DNA from: Plantago major
Taxonomy: Eukaryota > Streptophyta > Magnoliopsida > Lamiales > Plantaginaceae
Assembly: GCA_026545765.1 (NCBI GenBank)
Contig: CM048842.1
Span: forward strand, 26,202,667 to 26,266,666
Reading direction: 5' to 3'
Length of the DNA: 64,000 nt
Part shown: in pieces, positions 11,001-22,812 of the stretch
Layout of the letters: the number at the start of each line of letters is the position of its first letter
How positions within the stretch are numbered: position 1 is the first letter of the stretch
Made by a program: the position numbers and the translations under genes
Notes under the pieces: model-generated
Database searches by the model: none
What the model saw: only the letters and a program-made list of their open reading frames with translations
Told to the model about the DNA's origin: nothing

Positions 11001-11715
11001 TAATTTTTTTTTTTTTTTTGGGTAAGGAAGAAGGTCAGTCCTTAGACTTTATCAAAATCGTAAAAAGGTACAACTTGGATCGGGGGTGTGTCCCAAAAGA
11101 CGTCCCCGCCCGACTCAAAGCAAGCTAACTTAGCTAACTTGTCCACAACAAGATTTGTTCCTCTATGAGACCAATGTAGATTACAAGACCACAGTCGATA
11201 AATCAGCGACTTGCAATCATATATTAGGGATATGAGCTCAGTATCCTCTGGGGATGCTTGCTTCTCGCCAAGAACTAAGTGAACAGCTTCCTGTGAATCC
11301 ATTTCAACTTCAATGCGCGGGTATCTTCTTTCCCAAGCTCGTTCTAGGCCATACTTCAGAGCCTGCAACTCTACAAAAGTCACTGATGCGGAGCGAATGC
11401 GATTTGAGTAGCCCCATAGCCACTGTCCCTGATTATCTCTCAAGACACCTCCAATGCCAGCTCGATTAGCGGAGTGATGTTGACTGCCATCAACGTTGAG
11501 TTTAACACAATCCTCAGCAGGTCGTGTCCATTGCTTCCTTGTATTACTGGCCTTCTGTTTCTTAGGCATATGAGTTTGCAAATCGTCACTCAATTGCTTG
11601 ATACGAAAGAGAATGACTGAAGTTGGATCTTTTTTTACGGCGAAACACCCAAGAATTTCGAGCTTTCCAGATTTCCCATACTATATCATTGAGTCTTTTT
11701 TTTATGGTAACTATC
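11001..11715 (-). mobile_element. 5'-truncated LINE insertion, 3' end
   Basis: On the minus strand the fragment ends in a poly(A) tail, read as a T-run at about 11007-11022. Just upstream is an RNase H ORF. Before that lies the VWEIWKARNSWVF motif of the LINE C-terminal region, near 11690-11640. GAAAATAA occurs beside the tail (about 10996-11003) and beyond the 5' break (about 11715), a possible 8-bp target duplication. Confidence 0.65.
11042..11593 (-). CDS. RNase H-like (RVT_3) domain ORF of a LINE
   Basis: The 183-residue ORF carries a plant RVT_3-type RNase H domain at about residues 30-155. This domain degrades RNA in RNA-DNA hybrids during LINE replication. Visible catalytic positions are Asp in VDGS, Glu in VELQAL, Asp in MDSQEA and Asp in the NLVVDKLAKL helix. 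The GGVLRDNQGQW turn is typical. The ATG is probably an internal codon, because the LINE C-terminal motif lies upstream and is separated only by a TGA, so this is the tail of a broken ORF2. The domain itself is uninterrupted, and the poly(A) tract follows the stop by about 20 bp. A domesticated RNase H gene is possible but less likely given the tail. Confidence 0.8.
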   Translation of the reverse strand: MSDDLQTHMPKKQKASNTRKQWTRPAEDCVKLNVDGSQHHSANRAGIGGVLRDNQGQWLWGYSNRIRSASVTFVELQALKYGLERAWERRYPRIEVEMDSQEAVHLVLGEKQASPEDTELISLIYDCKSLIYRLWSCNLHWSHRGTNLVVDKLAKLACFESGGDVFWDTPPIQVVPFYDFDKV

Positions 11716-12227
11716 GAAAATAAAAATACGACTCATCGTGAATGATATGCTTTGAAAGGGGTAGGATTCAACCTTAACCCGATCGGGACCCAATCGGTTG
11801 ATAACATATTTTATATCTGACCTGTTAGTTAGTACATATATATGTTTTTTAAAAACATTGTATCCCTAGCTTTAAATCCGAATTAAAATAAAATACAAAA
11901 GTGTACAACCCAATCAATAGGTTGGTTCTCAACAACCCCTGCGGTGGTATGTGATCACCCCACCACACATAGAAAAAATATTAATTTAAAAACATAATTT
12001 CACATGTTATCGGTTTTTTTTCACAAACACACCCCTGAAATCAGGAAAGTAGAGAGAATATTGAAGAAAGTTTCCCCCACCAAGAGAGTACCCCCCCTCC
12101 CCCGACACTAACCCGTGGCGACCACGTAAAATCTTTAAAAATCCAAGCAAATAAAATATAATACGGAGTATAATTTAATAGAGCAGATATAACACTACCT
12201 CCAAATATCGTGTTAAACATCTCCTTG
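11716..12227. other. Spacer without recognised features
   Basis: AT-rich unique sequence with C-rich runs near 12075-12105. No ORF or repeat is supported. Confidence 0.5.
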
Positions 12228-13459
12228 TGATAAGCTCAAATTATACTCTAAAAAGCAATTAGAGAATAAGCTGTAGTTGCAGACTAAAGCCTAACTCGTG
12301 ATCGATCTCTAGGGAATTAATTAAGCTACGTAGTAGTGAGAGTAAACAGATACTTGCGAGTAACAATTTGATTGATGGTTTGGTTGTACTTCTAACTAGT
12401 TTAACTAAAGCTAAGATTACGATTAACAATGAGAGAAAGATGAATACAGTAGCAAGATCCAATTATGCTAATTCGAACTAGGGATAACACTCATATTTGT
12501 CACACGGTCGTTGTACAGTAAATCAATCAATCCGATTCAACCAATTGTTCTTAGAAAATATTATACTGGAGAAATCGTGAGTCGTCAATTCACGATCCTT
12601 AAACATGAAGAATTTAGAGAATTTAATACGGACTTATCGAATCGAAGGTTTTTACGAAGATTTTATACGAGACTAACCTATATGAGTGCTTTGATAAACC
12701 CTAGAACGAATATGCATAATCTTCACATACTACTGTATTCAAAGGTGTTTAGCTACTCATACTTGATAATTGCATGCAAAGATTCATGGTAATAATCATG
12801 TGAAACATAGATGAAAAAAAACTCGCATGCAATAACATACAATTCAATCGATAAGATAAAGAACGAATTGTAAAGAAAAGGTAATGGAGAAATCAATACC
12901 AATAATCTTGATGAACAAAATCAATGAATAACTAAGCTCCAAAGATGTCTCAATGTTAATGTGTGAATTTTGGAGCTTTTTTCAAAACTAGGTTAAAAGA
13001 AGTATGAAAGAAAAAGAATCAAAATTCTAATCTAATATGGAAAACAAAACTAATCCTGCGTCTCTTGCCGCGGCGAGCCTTCTTAATCGCAATATATATC
13101 CATTCAGATAATCTCTGGCCACATGACCAATTCCTTAAGCCATGAAGTCTTCTCAAATTACAAAAGATGACCACTCGCTAAATCTCGCCGCGGCGGACTG
13201 ATTTCCTTGCCGCGGCAAGCCATGCTGGAAGTTTCAATATCAAGCTTGTAAAATCTCACTGCGGCGGAGTGAATCCCTCGCCGCGGCGAGCCATGCTAAC
13301 CGACTTGTTCTCATACGGCTCAAAAGACAACGATTTCTACAAAACACAAACAAAACACCAAAGCGTAAAAACGAACTAAAAAGACTACAAAAGTAAAGAC
13401 AAAGACTCACAAAGACCGCTAAAAAAGACCAAATGAGACGTTAGAATATTGTCTCATCA
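12228..13459 (-). mobile_element. 3' LTR of family E, minus strand
   Basis: Read on the minus strand, it starts TGATGAGACAATATT at 13459, right after a GGTTTGGTGATTT tract, and ends GAGCTTATCAC at about 12228. It is the sister of the plus-strand LTR at 25158-26352. It contains several CTCGCCGCGGCGAG-type palindromes (clean copy 13277-13290). The start carries the inverted repeat ATGAGAC/GTCTCAT. A CDS-like ORF at 12259-12462 is LTR translation. Confidence 0.85.
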
Positions 13460-13477
13460 AAATCACCAAACCGAACC

Positions 13478-13497
13478 TTTGCTCGTCCCCGAGCAAA
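13478..13497 (-). other. Stem-loop H3 beside the polypurine tract
   Basis: On the minus strand it reads TTTGCTCG, GGGA loop, CGAGCAAA, with the LTR start 19 bp downstream. Confidence 0.7.
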
Positions 13498-14014
13498 CAC
13501 ACAACCTAAACACACTAGACTCTAAACCACATAAACAAACAAAGAGTCAAATTCCCAAGCGATCGAATCTACCATTGAAAACATTAAATTCTCAAGATGC
13601 AAAAATTTTGTTCTGAACCTAACCTTGGCAAAAATAGAAGCGGATAATCAGACACTATCGTTTCTCAAGTAAATAACAATTAAGCCTAACCTGCTAGTCC
13701 CTCACAGGTGTATAAAGTGTATCACTCACTCTCATGGAAGTATCCAGATAGGGTATAGCTCAAAAAGTAAACTGGGAAGATGACTTTCGTCACAAGGATG
13801 CCTCAAATGTCTTATGCTATTGTACTCGTCTCATTGAGTCGGAAGGGACTTGCAACATGACTGTATTCCTCCAGAAAAAACAAAAAAATGGAACTACTCC
13901 CCTCATCCAATTCGAAACAACATCAAATCTCATGATGCTTCACTGAATTCAGTGCGTGGCCACCTGGGCTCTTTTAATCTCGATTTTTTGCAGGTGTATG
14001 TTTTACCGAAAGTC

Positions 14015-14028
14015 TGCACTTTTGTGCG
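14015..14028 (-). other. Stem-loop H2
   Basis: On the minus strand it reads CGCAC-AAAA-GTGCA, with the outer pair lost in this copy. Confidence 0.55.
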
Positions 14029-14136
14029 TGTCAGTTTGGTATACGTGCCATCAACCCTCACGGACATATGTCTTTTAAAGGCCACGCCGGTATATAGGTA
14101 GTATTTGAAACACGCCTAACACGACTAACGGTGATC

Positions 14137-14901
14137 AATAAAGACCATAGATCCATTGTTTAGATAATCTTTCCCATTGTTTAGAACAAAACATCTACAG
14201 CCAAATACACCTTCATCTGCCTTTGGTTGAAATGTTCTCAGATAATCTTTCCCATTGTTTAGAACAAAACATCTACAGCCAAATACTCTCAGATGTTTGA
14301 TATTAGGGGGTCTACCAACCAAGACTTCATAAGGGGTCTTGTCATGTTGTTTGTTTATTAAACATCTGTTCTGAGTGTAGCAGGCTGTGTTTACAGCTTT
14401 AACCCAATAAATTTCCCTTATTTCAGTGTCAGCTAGCATCGTCCTTGCAGCTTCTTTAAGGGTTCTATTTTTCCTTTCTGCAACACCATTTTGTTGAGGT
14501 GTTCTTACAAAGGAAAGTTGGTGTTGTATACCTTGTCAGGTACAAAACTCCTTTATGTACTGGTTGACAAACTCAGTACCATGGTCTGTTCTGATTGCAG
14601 ATACCTTGTCATTTTTCATGACTTCAAGCTTTTTCAGCAAGTTTGGTATCTCCACCCTGGCATCAGATTTGTGTTTCAGAAAGACAACCCAAGTGAATCT
14701 TGAGAAGTCATCTACAACTGCACCATACTTCTTTCCTGCATAACTAGTTACAGATGATTCAAAAAGATCCATGTGTAATAGTTGCAGTGGTCTAACACTA
14801 GAGTGTCTGATTTTGGACTTGAAAGAGATCTTAGATTGTTTCCCCATCTGACAGTAATGTATACCATCCTTTCTCGAAAGATGTTCAGGAAGGCCAACCA
14901 C
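14137..14901 (-). pseudogene. Copia integrase, truncated and frameshifted
   Basis: The integrase core is readable over two frames. The first (14901-14536) contains HMDLFE (first catalytic Asp), VDDFSRFTWV and RTDHGTEF (second Asp). The second frame contains TPQQNGVAERKNR (catalytic Glu, near 14480) and then the post-core region LRVFGCRCFV. A 78-bp tandem duplication (46-bp near-identical segments from 14162 and 14240) repeats the VFGCRCFVLNNGKDYL segment. The product would have joined retrotransposon cDNA to host DNA. The gene stops at the junction with family E sequence, before RT. Confidence 0.85.
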
Positions 14902-15389
14902 TAACTCTTTCTTGGCAAGTCTGTTGAGTTTTGAAGTTCAAGTGACTCATTCTTTTGTGCCATAACCAAGGTGCTCTTCCAGGTGACCAGATTGACTCAC
15001 CATGAGACATTCTTCGATTGTAAGATGCCCAATCGGCAACATAAAGATCGCTTTCCGAAAGCAACCAAGACTGTCTGCTTTGACTCATTGTCAATTAGTT
15101 TGCAGTATTTTGCTTTGAATTTTATAGTAAAACCTTTGTCTGCAAACTGGCTCATGCTAAATAGATTATATTTCAAATCCTTAATATGTAATACGTCAGT
15201 GATTGTTAATGCTCTCAATTTGACGTTGCCAAATCCCAGAGAGGGATTTAATTCTCCTCCAACAAATCTGATATCTGGTCCTGTGTTGCAAGCTTTGTAA
15301 TCGACCAGATTTGCTTTGTTTCCTGTCATGTGCTTTCCGCATCCCCTATCAAATAGCCATTGTGCTTTAGTCCAGGAAGCATTCTGCAC
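14885..15389 (-). pseudogene. Copia protease and GAG-pre-integrase region
   Basis: The ORF at 15389-14997 shows the protease motif WLFDRGCGKHMTG. Here the catalytic D-S/T-G triad reads D-R-G (residues 14-16), so the enzyme is dead by sequence. NLFSMSQFADKG lies downstream. An overlapping frame (15094-14885) carries the GAG-pre-integrase motif LWHKRMSHLNFKTQQ. The frame change between them is a disabling mutation. In intact relatives these parts are one polyprotein with gag and integrase. Confidence 0.85.
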
Positions 15390-16202
15390 ACAACAGGAAA
15401 CAGGAGATTAGGTTCTCAATTTACAATTGGAACCATCAGGATTAAACAATCTTCCAGTAGGAATCCATTTTTGAATGAGTTTCCTTGGAACATTCTTTTG
15501 TCTGATAGGAACATAAGGAGGAATTCTAATTGAATGATTATCATTATTAAGAATTGTTTTCTTCCTTGGTGTATTCCTAGGTGCTCCATTTGATGCTTTC
15601 AGATACCTGTCAGGTTTCTAAGTTTGCTTTTCAGCAAACTTAGCTTTCCTTGCCAGATTTCTTCTAGCCCTGGCATTCAAATTTTCAGTGGCTTGATTCA
15701 ACTTCCACTTCTGATAATTGCTTTGAGCAATTCTAGCCTTTAGCCATCGTTCTTGCTCCTGTTTGTATTCATGAGCAAGTCGTTTCCCGATGCCTCTATA
15801 GATAATACCGTTTCGAGCACTTGAAGCTATCTGAGATCTTTTCTCAGCAGCTTTGCTAGTCTCTGGTTGGTCCAATTTCTTTCCAGAAAAAGTGACATGG
15901 GAGAATTTGCACTCCGCAATTCTACCCTTTTGAGAGACATAGCACTGGGTGTTTACACTTTTCGTTGTGTTTCTTTTCGAGAGACGTGCTTAAGCTTTTG
16001 TTTTTGACTTGTTTTTTCCACAAAGGTTTAGTCGCAACTGCCTTTCCTTTGTCAACAATCTTCGTCTTCTCACCGATACTATAGATTGCATGGGAACCAT
16101 CTTGCTGAGTACTTACAAATGTTCTTCTTTCCTTACTCTTATTCAGAGTGATAGAACAATATGTCTGTATTCATTGAAGTCCTTTCTTTTCTGAAGGATC
16201 TC
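15390..16202 (-). pseudogene. Degraded Copia gag-protease spacer
   Basis: Broken coding sequence lies between gag and protease. A Lys/Arg/Gln-rich open segment (15875-15618) is what remains of the basic linker. Stops separate it from both neighbours. Confidence 0.5.
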
Positions 16203-17926
16203 TTAAGTAAGATTGTACTTCAGTAAGAGTGTCACTAGCTTTGGCATAAGATTGAAAAGATAATTCTTTCTTCTCGAGTTCATTGTTCTCAGAAAGAAGA
16301 TCTTCATATTTCTGTGGTAATTCAGCCATTGCTTCTTTAGTGACTTTTCAGTCTCAGATATCTGAGCTTTGAGAAATGCATTTTCAGCATCTCTTTTCTC
16401 AGATACCTTAACTAATTGAGAATTTTCCTTTGCAAGAGAATTCTTTTCTTCTTCAAGATTTTCGGCTCTAGCTCGGATCATTAGAAATTCTCTTTCATAG
16501 ATGTCAAGTTCTTTCCTGAGATTTTCTAGATCTTTTATTTCTTCTTCATCACTTTCATAAGTATAACAAGAAGTATGTGTTACCTCATCAGCCATAAGAC
16601 AGATTTCTATGTTAGAGATGTCTGGATCGTCAATTTCAGCAACTCCACACATTTCATTCTTCTTGAGGCCGAAGTCGATTATATCATGAGTAACTCCACA
16701 TAATTCTGGTGATGGTAAGGTTGAGTCATCTGAATTGTCATCTTCAGAATCTGTCTCAACGTCTAGAGCATCCAGTTGAGTTTGGATTTTCTTTCTTTCT
16801 TCAGTTAACAAAGCTTTCTGGCTTCTTCTGAAGATTCTTCTATCTTTCTTGTCACCTGTCCTTAGTTTGTTGAAGGCAGGATTATCCTTCTTGAAGTGGC
16901 CAGGTTTCTGACAATAGAAACATATATCGTTTCCAATTTCTGCTTCCTCAGTGCATGATGCTTTCTGAGCTGGTTTGTTCAGCGAGCTTTGCATATTTTT
17001 GTACTGGTGATAGTTTGAGCCTAGATGCTTTTTCAGCTTCTCTTTGGCTTTTCTTCTCTCAATTTCTCGACTGACATATTTGCTCATTTGCTTTGCAACA
17101 AGAGCATCCTCAGTCTCTTCCTTGCTTTTCTTCTTTTCAGAAGTTCCTTGAGCAACTAGAGCAATATTCTGCAACTTTTCAGTTGTTTGTTCTCTTTGTG
17201 TTGTCTCATAATCTACCGTAGCAAGATGTGAGAAGAGTTCCACTGGAGTGATATTTGACATTCCTTGGTTAAAATAAAAGAATTTGGTATGCTCCCAGTT
17301 GTGGTTAAGACTTCTGACAATAGTCTTAATCTTTTCTGACTGGGAGTATCTGTTGCTTTCCCCAAGTGCTGCCATATGACTCATGAGAGTGGTAAATCTG
17401 AAATCAAGTTCTTCCAGAGTTTCAGTGGGTCCTTGTTTGAAATTTTGAAATTTCAACTTGAGAACTTCGAACTTGTTTTCTTTGGTTTTCCGTTAAGCAT
17501 GATTTCTTCAATCAGTTGCCAGGAAACTTTCGCCGTTTTAGCACCCCACAGTTTACACTGTATGTGCTCAGGTGTCGATCTGATGATGATATTACGAGCT
17601 TGACCATCCAGACGATTCCTCTTGGCATCTTCCGATGTTCAAAGTTCTCTGGGCTTTGGTTCGTAAATAACTTGACTAGTAGATCTCCCACTTGTTGACG
17701 CATCGGTTTGTGAAGATCCTTCGCTTTGATCTCTGTCTCTACCATTAGAAACCTCCATGACTTGTTTGAGTTGTTGAATGACTATTGGGCCGTTCTTTAT
17801 TACTTCGATCATTTCGTCACTTATGGCTTCAAGGTGGAGCATCATGTTATTTTTCCATTTCTCGTAGTACTCTAGTTTGAGAACGGGTGCATCACTCAGA
17901 GACATTCCTGCACACTTAACACACAA
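16203..17926 (-). pseudogene. Copia gag with coiled-coil extension, frameshifted
   Basis: Gag forms the particle that packages element RNA. The N-terminal part (17926-17639) shows YYEKWKNNMMLHLE, a match to the UBN2/Copia-type gag start. After frame breaks between about 17640 and 17460, the main ORF (17456-16203, 417 codons) continues. It includes FRFTTLMSHMAALG, then a CCHC knuckle at residues 179-192 (CFYCQKPGHFKKDN) whose last Cys is replaced by Asn. An acidic stretch and a heptad-like coiled coil (about 315-390, ENLEEEKNSLAKEN) follow. The long coiled-coil extension is typical of Sireviruses. The lost zinc ligand and frameshifts show that it is dead. Confidence 0.85.
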
Positions 17927-18002
17927 ATTAAAAAGTCCTCGAAAATGGACAAAGTTCCTTCACCTATCTGGGGATCTAGGTTCAGTGCAGAAGGCTTGTG
18001 AA

Positions 18003-18020
18003 CCTCTTGCTCTGATACCA
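18003..18020 (-). other. tRNA-Met primer binding site of the Copia element
   Basis: On the minus strand TGGTATCAGAGC follows the LTR end CCAACA after a 2-base spacer. It is the usual Copia site complementary to initiator tRNA-Met. Confidence 0.9.
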
Positions 18021-18022
18021 CT

Positions 18023-19629
18023 TGTTGGTCCAGATAACGGCAAAGTAAAAGACTAGGGGGGGGGGGGGTGAATAGTCTTTTAAAACTTTTGTCGATAAAC
18101 ACTATTTCTCAGATATCTGATACTTAGATTCAGAGCGCGGAAGATTTAAGATAGATAAGTGTAGAAACAGTTAAAGTGTGTGTGTGTTCTTGAAGTAAGT
18201 AGTAAAAGTAAATAACACGAAGTATAGTGGTATCTGGAGGTGGCGTAATCCTCCAACTAATCCACTTCGGTCTTCCAAAGACCTAGAATTCACTAGAATA
18301 GATAATTGAGGTCACCTTACAAAAATCCTATTCTAAGATTCCTTAAACAGATGGTTCCCAACCAAATGTTCCCCCTGAGTTGTTCCCCGGCTTTCAGAGC
18401 CAAGTACTTCCTGTACTCAGAAACCTTTTTGAGTTATTCCCTAGCTTCCCAAGCTAAGTACTTCCTGTACTCAATAACCTTGGAGTTATTCCTTAGTTTC
18501 TCAAACTAAGTACTTCCTGTACTCCACGCCAGTGATGGTGTTGGTTTTGGTTTGAGCTGTCAGATGAGCTTCTTAATAACTTTTCAGTTAATCAGATAGC
18601 TCTGTGAATCAAGTATACTTAATACACTTTGTAATGTATGGTATCTTGTTCTTTTTACTGACCCAAGTCTTAGATAAGTGTTCAAGAGAATGAATCTCAG
18701 ATACTTGATGTTTTGATTCAACTCTTTCATAGATAGCTGTGCTTGTTTAGGATCAGGACACTTAGAACTTTAGTGTTACTCAAGATCAAGAGCTTTGGTC
18801 GCAACAGAAAGCTTTGAGAGTAAGTAGTTTGCTTGTGAGATTAAGATATGTGTTCAGTTCAGCGTGTCTTTTCAAGCAGTCTAAGTGTTGATATTTATAG
18901 ATGAATTTGAGTGCCGTTTGAATAGCATCCGTTAGGCTTAAGTCAAATTCAAACTATTGATATCTGTGTATAATCTTTATGTAGAGTTTGTCTTCTTCTT
19001 CAGAAGCTACCGTTGCTTTTGTTCAGAGATCTCTGTCCGTGCATTTAATGCAATTTACTATACTTTTGTCCTGTAGTGCCAACGGAACTATGCTTTGTAT
19101 CAGAGACAACCTTGATCAGATTTCTCTGAATCTTTGCACGTTCTTATCTTTATCTTCAGATACCACATTTATTGAAACAACTTTGTTTGCAATATATATA
19201 TTTCTTTTTCAGAAATGTGGTTAAAGCTCAAGGTATCTGAGAATAGATATCTGTGGACACTTTCCTTGTTTTCAGATAGACCTTTTATTTCTCAGATATC
19301 TCTTGTGACACAGTTTGTTTAAAACTATTCGTGTCTTCAAGATATCTGGCCAAGGTATCTGGAAAACTGTTTCAGTAACCTTGTGCAGTTTCTTCAAGTC
19401 TTCAATGTCGTTGAACTTGTTCTGCTTGGATGTCTTCTTCTTGGTCTTCTCTTCATAAAATAAAATTTACATTTTGAGACCTAACATCCTATACAAGATT
19501 AGCTAGACTATCATACTTAGTGGGTTTCCTCTTTTACAATGTTCAAGTGAACCAAGAGTACTAATCACCTTTCTGAGACTAAGAAATTCATCATGTTGCT
19601 GATCAAAATCTAAACAGATATTTCTAACA
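18023..19629 (-). mobile_element. 5' LTR of the Sirevirus-like Copia, minus strand
   Basis: This LTR of 1.61 kb runs from TGTTAGAAATATC (19629) to GGACCAACA (18023). It is the same family as 33943-35571. A TATA box lies at 18892-18899, and a G-run at about 18057-18068 is the reverse of the ATTCACCCCCC segment near the LTR end. Repeated AAGTACTT/GGAAACTAAGG units lie at about 18390-18530, so the LTR contains its own short tandem array. Confidence 0.92.
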
Positions 19630-19650
19630 AAATATCTAACAAATTTCCTA

Positions 19651-20548
19651 ACAAGAACACACACAGAACTTACACCAAGAACACTGAATACTCACTCAAG
19701 CTCTCTCAAGCATACTACTTACCTTCAAGCTTTCTGTTGCGACCAAAGCTCTTGATTCTAAGTAGCACAAAAGTTCTAAGTGTCCTGATCCTTAACAAGC
19801 ATTGTTATTTGTGAAAGAGTTGAACTAAGATTTCATATCTGAGTTTCATTCTTTTAAACACTTATCATAGACTTGGGTCAGTAAAGAACAAGATACCATA
19901 CATTGCAAAGTGTATTAAGTATACTTGACTCATAGAGCTATCTGAATAACTGAACAAGTTATTAAAGAAGCTCACCTGACAATTTACCTTAACCAACACC
20001 TTAATCGGCGTGGAGTACAGGAAGTACTTAGTTTGGGAAACTAAGGAATAATTCCAAGTTTATTGAGCATAGGAAGTACTTAGTTTGGGAAACTAAGGAA
20101 TAGCTCAGAAGGTTTCTGAGTACAGGAAGTACTTGGCTGTGAAAGCCGGGGAATAACTCAGGGGGAAAACTCAGTTGGGAACCTAGTGTATTTAGGAATC
20201 AAGAGAAGATATTTGTAAGGTTACATCATTTATCTGTCTTAGTGTATTCTAGGTCTGAGAAAGGCCGAAGTGGATTAGTTGAAGGATTACGCCACCTTCA
20301 GATACCACTATAAAAAGACTTGTGTTATTTACTTTCTGCAATTTATTACTTGCTTTACTTATCTTGCAAAGTACTTACACTTATCTTGCTGAGCACGTGC
20401 ATTTATCACATAAAAGTCTTCCGCTCTCTGAAATTAAGTATCAGATATCTTCACAGATATTTGAGAAACTGTGTTTATCGACAAAAGTTTTAAAAGACTA
20501 TTCACCCCCCCCCCCTAGTCTTTTACTTTGCCATTATCTGGACCAACA
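19651..20548 (+). mobile_element. Partial Sirevirus-like LTR, plus strand, R-U5 part
   Basis: It aligns with the downstream half of 33943-35571, starting about 25-30 bp after the position of the TATA box, and ends GGACCAACA. No primer site follows. Gag sequence of a different family starts immediately. Its start near the expected transcription start is notable. Confidence 0.8.
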
Positions 20549-21857
20549 GAGGCAGACCAAGGAGAGCTGAAACTAAAGCCGTGTAGCAAACACCAGGCCC
20601 TAGTAATATTGAATTGGCCGAACAGATTAAGGAGATGAGGATGCTTGGCACTATCTCTGCACCAGTGGCTCCAGTTAATGAGAGGTGCAATCTGTGTGGT
20701 AATTTTGGGCATGGTGCTAGTATGTGTAGACTTCCTAAGATTATGGCGGAGAACCCAACTCCGGAGATCATTTGCTGGGTGCAGAACAGGCACCGTGGTG
20801 GTTGGCAACCAAATCCGGTATTAAATGCAGGCGCCACTAAGGTGCAACCTTTCAACCCCGACCGTTCCAATTTATCCTATGGAGGTAACTTATATGAGAA
20901 TGCACCACAGCAAGTTCCGGGACAGCAGGTTCCAGTTTAGCAAGCTCCGTTTCAACAGGCTCCGTTTCAATAGGGTTCAGCACATCAGTTTCAGGCTCCG
21001 CCTACTAGTGCACCGAGAAACGTTGATCAGGAGATTAGAGCTCACATGGAGAGATCAGAGAGGTTCTGGGCAGAAGCACAGCAGAATCAAGCCAAGAATG
21101 ACCAGAGGTTTGAGAGCATTGATCAATCGCATAAGAGGTTGGAGAAGACTCTTGGTGACTTTGTAGGCGCCTTCCAACAAAAAGAGAAGGGTAAACTCCC
21201 CGCGACTGTCGAGAATAACCGAATACTTAATGTGGAGGTAGTTTTTGACAAGCCAAGAGTAGTTAAGACCGTTATTAAGACTTGCACTTGTAACCATAAT
21301 AAGGTGGTTTCCCAAGTTGAAGCAACACCGGCGCAGGAAGCAAGAAGGGTGATAACATCTGGTCCCGCGATTCTAGAAGAGAAGGCGAATGCAGGACCAA
21401 CTCAGATGATCCAAAAGGAAGAAAAGAGCATTAGTGATGCAAGCAGTTTCGATTTGGTTGTCGGGATGGGCAGTTCTTCTGAGGTTACGGGTATTATTGA
21501 TACTGGAGCTGCAGTTAACTTGATGACATTCGAGACTTATGAAGAACTCAACCTGAAAGGTCTAGAACCGAGAAGATGCTTTGTGACCATGGTAATGGTA
21601 CTCGGAGCAAATGCATGGGAGTTGTTGAAGATGTCCCAGTAACCGTTGGAGGAGATGTGTTTATGACTGATTTCGTGATTGTTGAGTCACCGCAGGTGAA
21701 GATCAAAGAGATGGACAAGGACATGTTGCTTCTTGGGCGCCCATTCATCAAGGCTACTCGCATGATAGTTGATCTTTATGGCCGTACATGTACTATCCAG
21801 GTTCGCGGTGAGAAACGCGAGTTACAAGCTGTCACGACATCATATTCTCCCGCATAG
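20549..21857 (+). pseudogene. Gag-protease of a tRNA-Asp-primed LTR element (family E), broken
   Basis: The front of gag is missing. The first frame carries an intact CCHC knuckle, CNLCGNFGHGASMC, then a Gln/Pro-rich linker with a stop. A helical region with HMERSERFWAEAQQNQ follows, also found in the family a copy near 43640. After an acidic linker comes a retropepsin-like domain. TGIIDTGAAVNLM (about 21488-21528) holds the catalytic D-T-G, and LLLGRPFI closes the fold, but a frameshift near 21595 separates them. The enzyme would process the gag precursor. Protease is followed by non-coding DNA rather than RT. Assignment to Gypsy rests on the family-level primer site and protease style. Confidence 0.8.
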
Positions 21858-22237
21858 GTTAACACTAGGAATTACATTGCAGCACACACCGGTCCACTCT
21901 ACACCTACTCTCGCTCACGAGTGACCATGGGGACAGAGGAGGCTGGTAACCTCAAGCTCAATTAGCTCCAGCATGGAAGAAGTCGAGCTAACGACTATAA
22001 ACAAAAGCCCCCTTTTTTTTTTGTTTTTTCATTCATTTAGACTGATTTTTCATTACGTACACTTGCTTGTTATTTCATTTTGTTAGACTATTTGTTTATG
22101 TGTTTGCTTGTTTTTAGTTTAATTGTGTCTCTGGAAAGTCAGACCTTTGCACTCATACGAGGAAACTCGTAGACTCTAGCTGAGGCTTGGAGCTTCGATC
22201 TTGCGACGCGAGGTTGAACAGTGCAAGTGAAAAAAAT

Positions 22238-22420
22238 TTCAAAAAAAATTTGCTCTCGCCGCGGCAAAACATCTTGCTCGTCGCGGCGAGGTGGTCTCAC
22301 TGTTCCCTTTTGTGCTTTCGTAAATTTTCACCGCGACGAGCGTCTCTTTTCTTCCCCAGTTTTTGTCTCGTAAATTTTCGCTGCGGCGAGACTTCCCTTC
22401 GCCGCTGCAACGAAAAAAAA
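22238..22420. repeat. Cluster of CGCCGCGGCG-type palindromes before the second ORF
   Basis: Four to five degenerate CTCGCCGCGGCGAG sites alternate with CGTAAATTTTC. This is the combination found inside the family LTRs, here placed in the leader of the downstream ORF. Confidence 0.6.
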
Positions 22421-22812
22421 ACTACCATTCCTAGCAGACTTCGATTTCGGCTATCTCTGTCTCCCCTTCTTCCTTCTTATTCTCTTTTCTCCCCCTCCCC
22501 TCCTGTTCGATTTTTCTCACTCCTCCCACTTACAAATCTCTCTTCTTCTCTACTTCTTCTCAAACTCACAAGGTACATTGTTTTCAACTCCTTTCTCCCT
22601 TATTCTTTCAAGTTCTTCTTGACTTATGTGGTTGATTATAGCTTGATATTATCGCATGAGCCTTGTGTGTTGCTACAAGATTGTGAATAGGTTTGGCGAG
22701 ATTGTTTTCTCTTCCATCTCTCACCCTTTTGTTATCACCTGCATGTTCTTGAATAGGTTTGGGGAGGTAGTTCTCTATCCCAACCACTATCTACTAACAT
22801 CTTCTTTGCAGG

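Larger units (their letters stand above)
13460..14136 (-). mobile_element. 3' non-coding internal tail of family E, minus strand
   Basis: It holds the polypurine-side stem-loop (13478-13497) and stem-loop H2 (14015-14028) on the minus strand, in the same order as the plus copy at 24500-25157. It breaks off at about 14132-14137 inside the GATCACCGTTAG motif, where Copia sequence begins. Confidence 0.75.
14137..18022 (-). mobile_element. Internal region of a truncated Sirevirus-like Copia element
   Basis: Minus-strand order is LTR, tRNA-Met primer site, gag, protease, GAG-pre-integrase, integrase, then an abrupt end at about 14137. Reverse transcriptase and RNase H are missing. The long acidic coiled-coil extension after the gag zinc knuckle, the long LTR and its ATTCACCCCCC end suggest the Sirevirus (SIRE/Maximus) lineage of Ty1/Copia. 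This is inference, since RT is absent. Confidence 0.85.

Noticed and set aside
20515-20870. Minus-strand ORFs over the gag zinc knuckle
   Set aside because: The plus strand encodes a clear CCHC motif. The minus frames have no features.
22187-22690. 167-codon plus-strand ORF rich in Leu and Ser
   Set aside because: It spans the CCGCGG palindrome cluster and a pyrimidine-rich leader. The composition reflects CT-rich DNA.
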